In this document: one piece after another, positions 36,450-45,706 of the stretch | Layout: each line of letters begins with the position of its first letter | Numbering within the stretch: position 1 is the first letter of the stretch | Source of the DNA: Bacteroidia bacterium | Lineage (GTDB): Bacteria; Bacteroidota; Bacteroidia; Bacteroidales; JAPLDU01 | Length of the DNA: 46,230 nt | Direction of reading: 5' to 3' | Assembly (NCBI GenBank): GCA_026391255.1 | Contig: JAPLDU010000065.1 | Location: 1-46,230 of the forward strand | Translations under genes and position numbers: made by a program | Notes under the pieces: generated by a model | Databases searched by the model: none | Told to the model about the DNA's origin: nothing | Seen by the model: the letters and a program-made list of their open reading frames with translations, nothing else

Positions 36450-37826
36450 ATGCAATTACCGTATTCAGAATCATATAAAATCAAGATGGTGGAAACCATC
36501 AGAAAAAGCACCCGCGGCGAAAGGGAAAAGTGGATCAGGGATGCCCGGTACAACTTGTTTAATCTGAATAGTGACCAGGTGTTTATTGACCTGCTTACAG
36601 ATTCAGGTACAGGCGCCATGAGTGATATTCAATGGTCAGAAATGCTGTTGGGTGACGAGAGTTATGCCGGCGCAAGGTCATATTATAAAATGAAATCTGC
36701 CATTAAGGATATTTTTGGTTTTGATTATTTTTTACCAACCCACCAGGGCAGGGCAGCGGAAAATGTCCTGTTTTCAACGCTTGTAAAAGAAGGCGATGTG
36801 GTTCCCGGCAACTCACATTTTGATACCACCAAAGGTCATATTGAATTACGAAAGGCAATTCCTATAGACTGTACCATCGACGAAGCCTTTGATACAGAAC
36901 TGATACATCCATTCAAGGGGAATGTCAACCTGGATAAACTGGAAGAAGTACTTAAATCAAACCGTGCAGAAAATATACCCTTCATTGTCATTACGGTTAC
37001 CTGTAACTCAAGCGGAGGTCAGCCCGTGTCAATGAAGAACCTCAGAGATATATATTCCCTCGCACAGAAATACCACATAAAAGTATTATTTGATGCAGCC
37101 AGGTTTGCTGAAAATGCTTATTTTATAAAAAAAAGAGAAGAAGGTTACCAGGATAAAACCATCGGTGAGATTGTGGCTGAAATGTTTGGTTATGCTGACA
37201 TGATGACCATGAGCTGTAAGAAAGATGCCATTGTAAATATTGGTGGTTTTATTGCCCTCAGGGATGAAGAGCTTTTCAAGAGAGCATCGGTTTATAATAT
37301 TCTATTTGAAGGGTTTATTACCTATGGTGGTATGTCAGGCCGTGATTTATCAGCCGTTGCACAAGGCTTATATGAAGGTACTGATTTTAACTACCTCGAA
37401 ACACGTATCAAACAAGTTGAATATCTTGGCGGTAAACTGATCGATGCCGGTGTGCCTATCCAGATGCCAATTGGTGGCCATGCTGTATTTGTTGATGCAA
37501 AACGGTTTCTTACCAAAGTACCTAAAGAAGAATTCCAGGCTCAGACCCTTGCTGTTGAATTGTACATTGAGTCTGGTGTGCGTAGCGTAGAAATAGGAAC
37601 TCTTCTGGCCGACCGTGATCCTGTGTCCCGCGAAAACCGTTTCCCGGATCTCGAATTTCTCAGACTGGCTATTCCCCGCAGAGTTTATACCAATAACCAT
37701 ATGGATGTAGTTGCAGTTGCTCTCATAAACGTTTGGGAAAGAAGAAACTCCATCACCCACGGATTCAAAATAATCTCAGAAGCACCTATTCTCAGGCATT
37801 TTACAGTTGAATTGGACAGAGTCTAA
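36450..37826 (+). CDS. tnaA: Tryptophanase (tryptophan indole-lyase)
   Basis: The 458-residue PLP enzyme of the beta-eliminating lyase family contains LLTDSGTGAMSD, FLPTHQGRAAEN, the PLP-lysine motif MSCKKDA (Lys 258) and LRHFTVELDRV. Tryptophanase is separated from tyrosine phenol-lyase by Asp 125 in SHFDTTKGH (Thr in the tyrosine enzyme) and by His 450 in LRHFT (Phe there). Both here are of the tryptophanase type. It cleaves tryptophan to indole, pyruvate and ammonia. No tnaC-like leader peptide or tnaB permease is seen next to it, so regulation probably differs from E. coli. It stands alone between repeats and a T9SS protease. Confidence 0.94.
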   Translation: MQLPYSESYKIKMVETIRKSTRGEREKWIRDARYNLFNLNSDQVFIDLLTDSGTGAMSDIQWSEMLLGDESYAGARSYYKMKSAIKDIFGFDYFLPTHQGRAAENVLFSTLVKEGDVVPGNSHFDTTKGHIELRKAIPIDCTIDEAFDTELIHPFKGNVNLDKLEEVLKSNRAENIPFIVITVTCNSSGGQPVSMKNLRDIYSLAQKYHIKVLFDAARFAENAYFIKKREEGYQDKTIGEIVAEMFGYADMMTMSCKKDAIVNIGGFIALRDEELFKRASVYNILFEGFITYGGMSGRDLSAVAQGLYEGTDFNYLETRIKQVEYLGGKLIDAGVPIQMPIGGHAVFVDAKRFLTKVPKEEFQAQTLAVELYIESGVRSVEIGTLLADRDPVSRENRFPDLEFLRLAIPRRVYTNNHMDVVAVALINVWERRNSITHGFKIISEAPILRHFTVELDRV

Positions 37827-37862
37827 ATATTTCACATTGAGAAAAAACCGTTCGGAGAGAAT

Positions 37863-37910
37863 CAATTTACGAATTACGATCCGCCTGAGGCGGAACGATT
37901 TACGAATCAA
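37863..37910 (+). repeat. Phrase repeat ACGAATT with TCCGCC/GGCGGA palindrome inserted
   Basis: TTTACGAATTACGA, then TCCGCCTGAGGCGGA (37880-37894), then ACGATTTACGAATC. The palindrome splits a drifting ACGAATT phrase. Confidence 0.75.
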
Positions 37911-38089
37911 AATACAACATATTGATAAGTTTTGTTTCTTAAGCGTCCGAGATCGTGTTTCCTTGAATTAAGTAATTATTTGTATCATCTGCAACTAATT
38001 TCCCTTTTCCTTCGTCATATTTTGGATAATTTGACGAAAATCAATACCAGTATTTTTAATCCCTTCCTCATTGTAATAACTATTAACAG

Positions 38090-38097
38090 TATCTTTG
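38090..38097 (+). promoter_or_regulatory. Candidate -7 promoter box for the C10 peptidase gene
   Basis: TATCTTTG followed by CAGCC, 66 bases before the ATG at 38164. It overlaps the longer open-frame start at 38095, arguing against that start. Confidence 0.65.
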
Positions 38098-38163
38098 CAG
38101 CCGGAACGGGACAATGCTTATTTATTTAATTTATTGAATAACATCTCTTATAATTTATTTTTA

Positions 38164-40257
38164 ATGCAAAAACTTATTTTAGTTGCCCTGGTAATTATCT
38201 TCAGTGTCAACTTTTCATCAGGAAAACCGGTCAATTTTTCAAAAGCAAATTCAGTTGCAAAGAATTTCTGGTTTGAAAAATCATATTCAGTTACAAAAAT
38301 AGGATATGATCAGGTAATGCCGGAAAGAGTGTACTCTAAAACTGAATTGAATGATACTCTGTACAATGTTTTTAATATAGGGAATGATGGATTTATCATT
38401 GTTTCCGGTGATGATGCATGTATCCCGGTACTTGCATACTCATATGAAGGAGGATTTAACAGCGTAAATATTTCACCATCCCTGATGTCAATGCTCTGGC
38501 ATTATGCTAACGAAATCAGGTATATACGCAATAACCGGTTGGAAGCAACTGATGATATTGCTGCTTCGTGGGCAAAATATTCCTCTGTATCATTTCATCT
38601 ACTGAAAAATTATGATACTCCTTCGGTTCCGTTAATTCTGACCAAATGGGACCAGGGATTTCCGTACAATGAGTATTGTCCTGTTGATGCTGCTGGCCCG
38701 GGTGGGCATGCTGTAGTCGGATGTGTTGCCGTTGCTTTTGCACAGATCATGAAGTTTTATAATTATCCTGCCTATGGCACCGGTAATCATTCGTACATGA
38801 CCCAGTCATACGGCGATCTCTACGCCAATTTTAATTCAGTCATTCATTGGACCAATATGCCATATTCCATTACCCAAAGTAATTATGATGTATCCTCGCT
38901 TCTTTACAATGTTGGTGTTATGGCGGAAATGGATTATAGCGCCACCGGTTCGGGCGCTGATATCGGAACAGCAGTACAGGGATTGAAAAATTATTTTAAA
39001 TACTCTAATTCTATTCAATATGTCAAACGACATAATTATAACGATACTCAGTGGAAATCCTTAATAACTACTGAAATTGATGCCGGTCGTCCTGTAATTT
39101 ATGAAGGATTTGATTCGACCGGTGGTGGACATGCATGGAATTGTGATGCTTATCAGAATGGTTATTTTCATATGAACTGGGGATGGGGCGGCAATTCAAA
39201 TGGTTTTTTCAATCTTAATTCGTTATCAGCAGGAGGATACTTATTTAATAATAGCGAGGGTTTAGTGACAGGTATTTATCCGCTTGGAAATTATCCGGGT
39301 TATTGCTCTGCAACCGAATATATTACAGGCAACGAAGGAACTTTCGACGATGGCAGCGGTGCAGGAAAATATGAGAATAATATCAACTGTATGTGGAAAA
39401 TCACCCCACAATGCGGCAGTAAGATACAACTGAGTTTTGATTTGTTTAATGTTGCTTCCGGCGATACTTTATATGTTTACGATGGTCTTACTATTTATAA
39501 TAACGTACTGGCTCATTTTACTGAAGGAGACAGTTTGTATGTGATTATTTCCACATCAAACAATTTGTTGGTAAGGTTTGTCACCAACGGAAGTAATGTT
39601 GCAGATGGATGGAGCGCCAGCTATAAATCAATATTCTGTGCAGGGACTGAAGTTCATACCGAAGTTTCGGGTACCCTTAATGATGGTAGTGGCACATGCG
39701 ATTACAAGCCGTCCACAAATTGCAAATGGAGCATTGAACCCCCGGGAGCCACTTCTATTACTCTGAACTTTACAGCATTTGATCTTTATAATGATATTGA
39801 CAACGTGTTAATTTATAAAAATGAATTTGCTGATACAAACCTGGTGGCAAATTTAAATGCAAATACTCCGCCAACCGGGCCCATCACTGTGAATGCACCA
39901 AAGGTGATCCTGAAGTTTTTTACCACCAGCATGAACAATGCCGGTGGCTGGTCAGCCAGTTATTCTTCCGTGATCAATCCACAGGGTATTGCTGAACAGG
40001 AAAACATAAAATTTGCCATGTATCCCAATCCCGCAGGTGATAAAGTGATGATTGAATTTCATGCAAAGGATGTCATCAAAGGAAGTATCAGTATTTCTGA
40101 CATTACTGGCAGAATCGTTGTTGAAGTACCTGTTTCAGGAGGAAATGGTAAACTCAGCACGTCAATACAAACGGCTGATTATCCCGACGGCCTCTATTTT
40201 GTCAAAGTCAGTGCAGGAACATACTCAGATTGCCGGAAACTCATCATCCAACATTAA
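38164..40257 (+). CDS. C10 family cysteine peptidase with CUB domains and T9SS sorting domain
   Basis: The 697-residue protein has a signal peptide (KLILVALVIIFSVNFSSG) and a propeptide-like region. A C10 (streptopain/interpain) peptidase domain follows, with catalytic Cys 187 in GCVAVAFAQIMKF and His 323 in GGHAWNCDAY, then MNWGWGGNSNGFF. Two CUB-like domains start near GYCSATEYITGNEGTF and at CAGTEVHTEVSGTLND. A T9SS sorting domain ends the protein (KFAMYPNPAGDKVMIEF). It is a secreted protease of the type found in Bacteroidota. The ATG at 38164 is chosen because a -7 box lies at 38090. Its function in protein degradation outside the cell is inferred. Confidence 0.92.
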   Translation: MQKLILVALVIIFSVNFSSGKPVNFSKANSVAKNFWFEKSYSVTKIGYDQVMPERVYSKTELNDTLYNVFNIGNDGFIIVSGDDACIPVLAYSYEGGFNSVNISPSLMSMLWHYANEIRYIRNNRLEATDDIAASWAKYSSVSFHLLKNYDTPSVPLILTKWDQGFPYNEYCPVDAAGPGGHAVVGCVAVAFAQIMKFYNYPAYGTGNHSYMTQSYGDLYANFNSVIHWTNMPYSITQSNYDVSSLLYNVGVMAEMDYSATGSGADIGTAVQGLKNYFKYSNSIQYVKRHNYNDTQWKSLITTEIDAGRPVIYEGFDSTGGGHAWNCDAYQNGYFHMNWGWGGNSNGFFNLNSLSAGGYLFNNSEGLVTGIYPLGNYPGYCSATEYITGNEGTFDDGSGAGKYENNINCMWKITPQCGSKIQLSFDLFNVASGDTLYVYDGLTIYNNVLAHFTEGDSLYVIISTSNNLLVRFVTNGSNVADGWSASYKSIFCAGTEVHTEVSGTLNDGSGTCDYKPSTNCKWSIEPPGATSITLNFTAFDLYNDIDNVLIYKNEFADTNLVANLNANTPPTGPITVNAPKVILKFFTTSMNNAGGWSASYSSVINPQGIAEQENIKFAMYPNPAGDKVMIEFHAKDVIKGSISISDITGRIVVEVPVSGGNGKLSTSIQTADYPDGLYFVKVSAGTYSDCRKLIIQH

Positions 40258-40259
40258 AC

Positions 40260-40328
40260 ACTGGTATCAGGTATCAGGAGTGATGAACAATTGAACTCCG
40301 CCTCCGGCGGACGAACTATCGAATAATA
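40260..40328 (+). repeat. Phrase repeat C with TCCGCC/GGCGGA palindrome
   Basis: GGTATCAGGTATCAGGAGTG begins a few bases after the peptidase stop codon. GAACAATTGAAC is then split by TCCGCCTCCGGCGGA (40297-40311) before GAACTATCGAATAAT. Confidence 0.75.
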
Positions 40329-40330
40329 CT

Positions 40331-40535
40331 TAGAAACTGTTTTGAATTATTAAAATTTCAAGCTATTGATGCATTCAATTTTTACCCACCCCTAACCCCT
40401 CCCTGCAAGCAAGGAGGGGATTTGATCCACGCGAATTTCAGACATAAAACATAGAGGTCAATCCCCTCCCTGCCAGCAGGGAGGGGAAAAAGGGGAGGGT
40501 ACGAAAAACTTTATAATATAATAATAATCAATCAT
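40331..40535 (+). repeat. Repeat family L, copy 4
   Basis: The left end TAGAAACTGTTTTGAATTA is followed by two GC-rich palindromic blocks (CCCCTCCCTGCAAGCAAGGA-like and CCCCTCCCTGCCAGCAGGGA). The right terminal repeat is not preserved. Confidence 0.65.
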
Positions 40536-40564
40536 ATAAGAAGATTAATCACTTCATCACTTCA

Positions 40565-41209
40565 TCACAGATTGAGGAGATAATTTTGTCCTGATACCTG
40601 ATACCTGATACTTGATTCTTCAAGTTCCAGCAGCGCCTTCTTTCTGCGAATCCCGCCTCCGTATCCTACCAATTTTCCATCTTCTCCAATAACACGGTGG
40701 CATGGAATAATGATAGATACACGGTTATTCCCGTTGGCTCCTGCCACAGCCCTTACCGCAGCCGGGTTCCCGATGGCAATGGCTTGTTGCTTATAAGACC
40801 TGGTCTGCCCGTAGGGTATTTCTCTCAACTTATCCCAGACCAGTTTCTGAAAATCAGTGCCCGGGGTATCCAGTGGAATATCGAATGACTTACGTTCTCT
40901 GCTGAAATATTCCGTTATTTGTTGCTCAACGACAGGTAACAAAGGATGCAGATCAAAGGAATAATTTGATTTCAGTAATTTCTTCAGGTCTTTTAATTCT
41001 GTCTTCAGCATCCGGCGGTCAGTAAATTCAAGGAGACACAAGCCTGCCGCAGAGGCACCGGCTACCATGAAGCCTAATGGTGTCATGATCTGATGGAGAT
41101 AAATGATGCCGGGATATTTATCATTGAACGGATTGCTACCTATGAATTCTTCAAATATATTGTTGAAATAGCTGAACCCTTCATCCTCATTATGTTTTGA
41201 CATTCCCAT
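40565..41209 (-). CDS. ogt: Methylated-DNA--protein-cysteine methyltransferase (Ogt type), with repeat-derived tail
   Basis: The 214-residue protein contains the active-site motif IIPCHRVIGEDG with acceptor Cys 170, preceded by IPYGQTRSYKQQA and VRAVAGANGNN. It repairs O6-methylguanine by taking the methyl group onto the cysteine. An N-terminal region precedes the catalytic domain. The last ~17 residues, after ALLELE, are encoded by phrase repeat C (TATCAGGTATCAGG read on the minus strand) and the bases beyond it, so the original stop codon seems to have been lost and the repeat is read through to a stop at 40565. The reaction is firm; the tail is unusual. Confidence 0.93.
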   Translation of the reverse strand: MGMSKHNEDEGFSYFNNIFEEFIGSNPFNDKYPGIIYLHQIMTPLGFMVAGASAAGLCLLEFTDRRMLKTELKDLKKLLKSNYSFDLHPLLPVVEQQITEYFSRERKSFDIPLDTPGTDFQKLVWDKLREIPYGQTRSYKQQAIAIGNPAAVRAVAGANGNNRVSIIIPCHRVIGEDGKLVGYGGGIRRKKALLELEESSIRYQVSGQNYLLNL

Positions 41210-41225
41210 TGTTTCAGATAAAATT

Positions 41226-41398
41226 GTAACTCTTCAGGTTGTTTAGACTATACAGTGAAGTCATAAGTCGTAAGTCATAAGTCATAAGTCATAAGTCGTA
41301 AGTCGTAATTCATAACTTATAACTTATAACTCATAACTTTTTACCTGATACCTGATACGTATTCTTATAGCCTACGGTCTAATAGCCTGAATAGTTAC
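41226..41398. repeat. Repeat cassette F, copy with D-phrase cargo
   Basis: The ends GTAACTCTTCAGGTTG and CCTGAATAGTTAC match the cassette at 163-341. The cargo is a long D-phrase array: about eight units of AAGTCAT / AAGTCGT, then ACTTATA and ACTCATA, then CCTGATACCTGATACG. The outer frame is thus the same but the inside differs. Confidence 0.75.
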
Positions 41399-41405
41399 AA
41401 AATTT

Positions 41406-41945
41406 CTAATTTTTGATAGTCCGGATTTCTCCTGTATTTAATTTGAATTGCAACACACCGTATTTTGGACTGAATAATAATTCTGTAATATTTCCGCCCT
41501 GTACCGGGTTAACAATTTTATAACAATCATCATAAGTGACATTCCCCAATAGAACCGGACCGGATAATTTATCTGAGCTGCTACCGGTTAATTCGCTTCC
41601 TTTCAGATAAATGGTAATACCAAGCCCTGTATCAGTTACACCCTGGTCAATCGTGATCTTCTTATTAAAATCCGCTGAAGCCGGGATAGGATAAAAATAA
41701 GTACTCTGAACCTGTTGAAACATATAACCGCAGCCGCTGCTTTTATTATTATAATGAAAAGCATTATTGACACAGATAAAAGTATCAGCATCCCCTGATT
41801 CATTCAGGTAATACAGGGTATCGCCGGGAACATTCAATGATTTATCATTATTGTCGAGATACTGATACTTGTCCTTACAATTGCATGATTGCAATAATGC
41901 AATGATTAACGGCATAATACAGAATATAATAATGGCTCGCTTCAT
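41406..41945 (-). CDS. Hypothetical lipoprotein
   Basis: The 179-residue product has a lipoprotein signal peptide (RAIIIFCIMPLIIALLQSC, Cys 21 as the lipidation site) followed by CKDKYQYLDNNDK. The mature part is beta-rich with a Cys pair (FICVNNAF and SSGCGYMF). I do not recognise a named family. A perfect AAGGAGG stands 21 bases upstream of the ATG (41967-41973 on the minus strand), which is too far for a normal ribosome site. The gene is solitary on the minus strand, next to repeat cassette F. Confidence 0.75.
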   Translation of the reverse strand: MKRAIIIFCIMPLIIALLQSCNCKDKYQYLDNNDKSLNVPGDTLYYLNESGDADTFICVNNAFHYNNKSSGCGYMFQQVQSTYFYPIPASADFNKKITIDQGVTDTGLGITIYLKGSELTGSSSDKLSGPVLLGNVTYDDCYKIVNPVQGGNITELLFSPKYGVLQFKLNTGEIRTIKN

Positions 41946-42265
41946 GATAATTATAAATTAATAAGACCTCCTTAACAAACCTGAATAATCCATTAATTCA
42001 TCTTTTTAGTTCTTAACGAATGACTTTGCGATTTTGAGGTTAAACTATTTATCTCTTAGAAAGCAATAATTACGCATAGTGCACAAAGTTTATGTATAGA
42101 TTAAGTTAATTCATGTAAGCAAATGCGTTAGATTACTATCCGAAACAAATATAATTCAAAATGACAAATAATAGATCAATCTTCAAAATATCTTTGTGTT
42201 ACTAACTGAAACCCATTGAGCACTTTGTGATCAGACTTCTTCCCACATTATAAAGGAAAATTACA

Positions 42266-42450
42266 ATTTTGATATGTCGCCACTACGTGGCTTTGGTTTG
42301 TGGCATGTTCTTTTTCTACAAAGATGCCGTCACTACGTGACTGGATTTTCAATTCATCATTCATCATTCTTCACGCATGCCATGCGTGACTACAGTGACA
42401 TTTCCTAATACCTGATATATCTCATAACTCTTCACTCAGGCCCTGCGTGA
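42266..42450. repeat. Repeat family K, copy 3 and related hairpins
   Basis: GCCAC-TAC-GTGGC (42279-42291) and GTCAC-TAC-GTGAC (42329-42341), then CACGCATG-C-CATGCGTG (42372-42388). A partial TTCACTCAGGCCCTGCGTGACTAC follows. The remaining part of this 660-base gap holds phrase C/D scraps (CCTGATATATCTCATAACTC) and ACTTTCGACTTACGACTGTC. Confidence 0.75.
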
Positions 42451-42573
42451 CTACATTAATATTTTCTGATACCTTGTATACCATATTACGATCAACTAAT
42501 GACTTTCGACTTACGACTGTCGACTATTTATCAGATTATTATCAACCAGTGTGTTTTGAACAAAAAAATCTTT

Positions 42574-42581
42574 TATGTTTG
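42574..42581 (+). promoter_or_regulatory. Candidate -7 promoter box for the NlpC/P60 gene
   Basis: TATGTTTG overlaps an in-frame ATG at 42575 and lies 23 bases before the ATG at 42605, which is therefore preferred as the start. Confidence 0.55.
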
Positions 42582-42604
42582 AAGCCCAAACAACTGAAAG
42601 GTCT

Positions 42605-43405
42605 ATGAAACATGGAATTGCAACCCTGAGCATCATACCGGTCAGAAAAGATCCTTCTGAAACCTGTGAAATGGTGACTCAGCTTTTGTTCGGCGAATTA
42701 TTTGAAATCCTGAAAGGAAATAACAAATGGCAATATATCCGGACGCTTCAGGACGACTACCTTGGATGGATAGATGCAAAGATGAGCACTGTTCTCGATA
42801 AACGACACTTCAACAGGATCATTAAAAACAAACCCTTTATCAGCAATGATTTGTTTTCGACCATCACAGATCAGGGAAACAGCAGGCAGACCATAGTCGC
42901 TGGTAGTTCCATTCATGGTTATAACGGGAAAAAAAGTTTCAGGTTCAATAATATTTCATACCGCGTACTGAATAATTTTTCACACCCTGGCCAGCATGAT
43001 GCGAGGAGCCTGATAACATCTAATGCACTTAAATTCCTTAATTCACCGTACCTCTGGGGAGGCAGGTCGCCCGTGGGAATTGATTGTTCAGGATTTACAC
43101 AGATTGTATATAAAATGTCCGGTCTGAACATTCCTCGGGATGCCTCCCAACAGGTCAGACATGGCGTGGCTGTAGACTTTGTGAACGAGGCACATCCGGG
43201 CGACCTTGCCTTCTTTGATAATGCTGATGGTGTGATCATACACACAGGCATCATCCTTGACCAGGGAAGAATCATACATGCGTCAGGAAAGGTTCGTATC
43301 GATATGATTGACCACGAAGGTATAAATCATTCCGGAACCAGACGTTATACTCATCAGCTCAGGGTTGTGAAAAATATCATTGATCATGCCGACACCCGGT
43401 CTTGA
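42605..43405 (+). CDS. NlpC/P60 (C40) cell-wall peptidase with SH3-like domain
   Basis: The 266-residue protein begins with an SH3-like segment (AATLSIIPVRKDP-type sequence at residues ~3-60, including NKWQYIRTLQDDYLGWID). A C40 peptidase domain follows, with catalytic Cys 161 in VGIDCSGFTQ and His 213 in GVIIHTGIIL. His 225 in IIHASGKV would be the third polar residue. These enzymes cut the gamma-D-glutamyl-diaminopimelate bond of peptidoglycan. No signal peptide is evident, so it could be cytosolic and act in recycling of wall peptides, as YkfC-like enzymes do; this is inference. Confidence 0.9.
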   Translation: MKHGIATLSIIPVRKDPSETCEMVTQLLFGELFEILKGNNKWQYIRTLQDDYLGWIDAKMSTVLDKRHFNRIIKNKPFISNDLFSTITDQGNSRQTIVAGSSIHGYNGKKSFRFNNISYRVLNNFSHPGQHDARSLITSNALKFLNSPYLWGGRSPVGIDCSGFTQIVYKMSGLNIPRDASQQVRHGVAVDFVNEAHPGDLAFFDNADGVIIHTGIILDQGRIIHASGKVRIDMIDHEGINHSGTRRYTHQLRVVKNIIDHADTRS

Positions 43406-43452
43406 TTGCTGACTCATTTCTTGTGGCATATTTCATTAATGGGTGTTTTTTG

Positions 43453-43460
43453 TAACTTTG
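43453..43460 (+). promoter_or_regulatory. Candidate -7 promoter box for the LysM gene
   Basis: TAACTTTG followed by TCCC, 19 bases before the ATG at 43480. Confidence 0.65.
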
Positions 43461-43479
43461 TCCCAATAATCAACAGACA

Positions 43480-45702
43480 ATGAAAAGAACAGCTCTGATT
43501 TTCAGCCTGATTCTGATATTGACCATGCATTATACTGTCATTGCCCAGGACAAAAGCAGTGAAGTAACCCGTTCAGCTGACAAAGTGCTGATCTCAGGCA
43601 AACAATATTACCTGCATGTGGTAAAGCCCGGCCAGACACTTTATGCGATTGCCAAAGCATATAATGTGAGAGAGGAGGACATTATTGCTGAAAACCCGGA
43701 TGCAGCCGATGGGCTGAAAGAGGGAAAATCGCTGAAGGTACCGGTGCTCAAAGGAAGAAACAGTAATGAAAAAGAAATATCTGAAGCTGACTTATTTTAT
43801 TATCATATTGTTGAAAAGGGCCAAAACCTCGATTATCTGTGCAAAACCTACAAAACCACTATACAAAAGATCAAAGAAGCCAATCAGGGATTGGATGATA
43901 AACTTCGATCAGGGATGATCGTACGGGTTCCCAAACCGGATGAAGTCATTGCTGCCGAAAAACAGAAGAAGGAGGCAGAGGAAGCTAAAAAAGCTGCAGA
44001 AAACGAGCCCATCAAATATAAGGTTGAGAAAGGACAGACACTGTATTCGATAGCAAAAAAGTACAATGTTAGCATGGATGATATCAAAAAGCTGAATCCG
44101 GGAATTGAACATGGTTTGAAAATTGGCCAGGAACTGAAGATACCTGTAGTGAAAAAGACAGGCACTGAAGCAAAACAAGTCGCTGATAAAAAAACAAAAC
44201 CGGTTGAACAGGAGCATATTAAATCTGCTGACAATGGAGATAAAACTGAATCCGGGAAATTTAAAAACGAAACCGGCTATTCCAGTTATGAAGTAAAGAA
44301 AAAAGACAGCTACGAATCTATTGCAAAAGCCAATAATACTGAGGTGACAGAAATCAAAAAAGCCAATCCGCAACTCGCAGGAAAAGAACTGAAAAAGGGA
44401 GACATCATTAATATTCCCATAGCAAAAATGGCCGTCCGCAAAGATGCACAGATGGAAGAAGCAGTGGATAAAACCCCGGCGTCAGTAGTTCCCTGCGGTA
44501 AGTTTGACTATAAAAAAACCCCCGTCACTTTTAAAATCGCACTAATGTTGCCCTTGTATCTGAAAGAATTCGATTCAATCAAAAATCTGGATACATCGCA
44601 GATTAAAACGGGCAGTAATAGTGAAGCAGAAGAGATATTTCAAAAATCAAGGGTATTTGTAGAGTTTTACGAAGGATTGCTTCTGGCTGCCGATTCATTG
44701 AAAAAAGAAGGATTGTCCCTTGATATTCATGTGTATGATAGTGAGCGGGATACCAATATTGTTAAAAAACTCATCAAAAATCCGGAATTAAAGGAAATGG
44801 ACCTGATCATCGGCCCTGTGTACAGCTCCTGTTTCGATATTGTTTCGCAATTTGCGGCACAGCATAAGATCAATATCGTTTCACCCTTGTCCTCAAGAAA
44901 CCAGTCAATACATTCCAATCCCTGGATTTTCCAGGTAATCCCGTCGGTCAAAGAACAGGTCGTTCAGCTTATTCATTCACTGTCTGCTTATCATGATCAA
45001 AAGGTGGTGGTCATTCACAGTGAGATGAAAGAGGAAAAGGAACTGGGACAGATGTTTAAAAAAGAGTATACTGCCGCCATGGGAACAGGCTTTAATCCCG
45101 AACTATATAAGGAAATTCCCATCACCATCGACAAAACCATCCAGATGGGCAACGAAAGCAATCAGAAGGTCATGGCCACAATTAAAAAACAACTTTCATC
45201 TACCACAGGAAACCTTATAGTCATTCCATCTTCTGATGCAGCTTATGTGACCGAGATTATCAATCAACTGAATAATATCAACGGAGAAAATGGTGATCTT
45301 TTCAATCTGACAGTTTGCGGTTTTCCAAACTGGCAGAAGATTGACAATATTGAGATTGAATCACTTCACAATCTGCAATTGATTACTTTATCCTCCAATT
45401 ATATTGATTATTCGCTGGCTGAAGTAAAACAGAGCGTGTTGAAATACAGGAACCAATTTAGTGCCGAGCCGTCGCAGTATAGCTTTCAGGGCTTTGATGT
45501 CGGTATGTTTTTCTTTTCTGCCCTGAAAAAGTACGGCCGTAATTTCGGGGATTGTCTGCAGGAATCAGGCAAGCCTTTTCATGGTTTACAAACTGATTTT
45601 TCGTTTAAAAGGATTGGAAAATCAGGAGGTTTTGAAAACCAGTCAATACCGGTAATTCAATATACCCATGACCTGAATATTATCCGGTTGAACAGGGAAT
45701 AA
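43480..45702 (+). CDS. LysM-repeat protein with periplasmic-binding-like domain
   Basis: The 740-residue protein has a signal peptide (ALIFSLILILTMHYTVIAQ). Four LysM-type repeats start near residues 47, 108, 181 and 268 (motifs HVVKPGQTLYAIAKAYNV, HIVEKGQNLDYLCKTY, YKVEKGQTLYSIAKKYNV and YEVKKKDSYESIAKANN). A Lys/Glu-rich linker lies between the second and third. The region from about 350 to the end resembles a type I periplasmic-binding fold (IALMLPLYLKEFDS, LIIGPVYSSCFDIVSQFA). It probably anchors to peptidoglycan and may sense or bind a ligand. This architecture is recurrent in Bacteroidota and no ligand is known. A short minus-strand gene starts its stop 4 bases past this one's stop. Confidence 0.88.
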   Translation: MKRTALIFSLILILTMHYTVIAQDKSSEVTRSADKVLISGKQYYLHVVKPGQTLYAIAKAYNVREEDIIAENPDAADGLKEGKSLKVPVLKGRNSNEKEISEADLFYYHIVEKGQNLDYLCKTYKTTIQKIKEANQGLDDKLRSGMIVRVPKPDEVIAAEKQKKEAEEAKKAAENEPIKYKVEKGQTLYSIAKKYNVSMDDIKKLNPGIEHGLKIGQELKIPVVKKTGTEAKQVADKKTKPVEQEHIKSADNGDKTESGKFKNETGYSSYEVKKKDSYESIAKANNTEVTEIKKANPQLAGKELKKGDIINIPIAKMAVRKDAQMEEAVDKTPASVVPCGKFDYKKTPVTFKIALMLPLYLKEFDSIKNLDTSQIKTGSNSEAEEIFQKSRVFVEFYEGLLLAADSLKKEGLSLDIHVYDSERDTNIVKKLIKNPELKEMDLIIGPVYSSCFDIVSQFAAQHKINIVSPLSSRNQSIHSNPWIFQVIPSVKEQVVQLIHSLSAYHDQKVVVIHSEMKEEKELGQMFKKEYTAAMGTGFNPELYKEIPITIDKTIQMGNESNQKVMATIKKQLSSTTGNLIVIPSSDAAYVTEIINQLNNINGENGDLFNLTVCGFPNWQKIDNIEIESLHNLQLITLSSNYIDYSLAEVKQSVLKYRNQFSAEPSQYSFQGFDVGMFFFSALKKYGRNFGDCLQESGKPFHGLQTDFSFKRIGKSGGFENQSIPVIQYTHDLNIIRLNRE

Positions 45703-45706
45703 CCTG

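Noticed and set aside
36450-37826. Tyrosine phenol-lyase
   Set aside because: Asp 125 and His 450 match tryptophanase; the tyrosine enzyme has Thr and Phe at these places.
41946-42604. A regulatory RNA or riboswitch in the long gap before the NlpC/P60 gene
   Set aside because: The only structured parts are K-type hairpins that occur elsewhere as repeats; no known riboswitch core was recognised.
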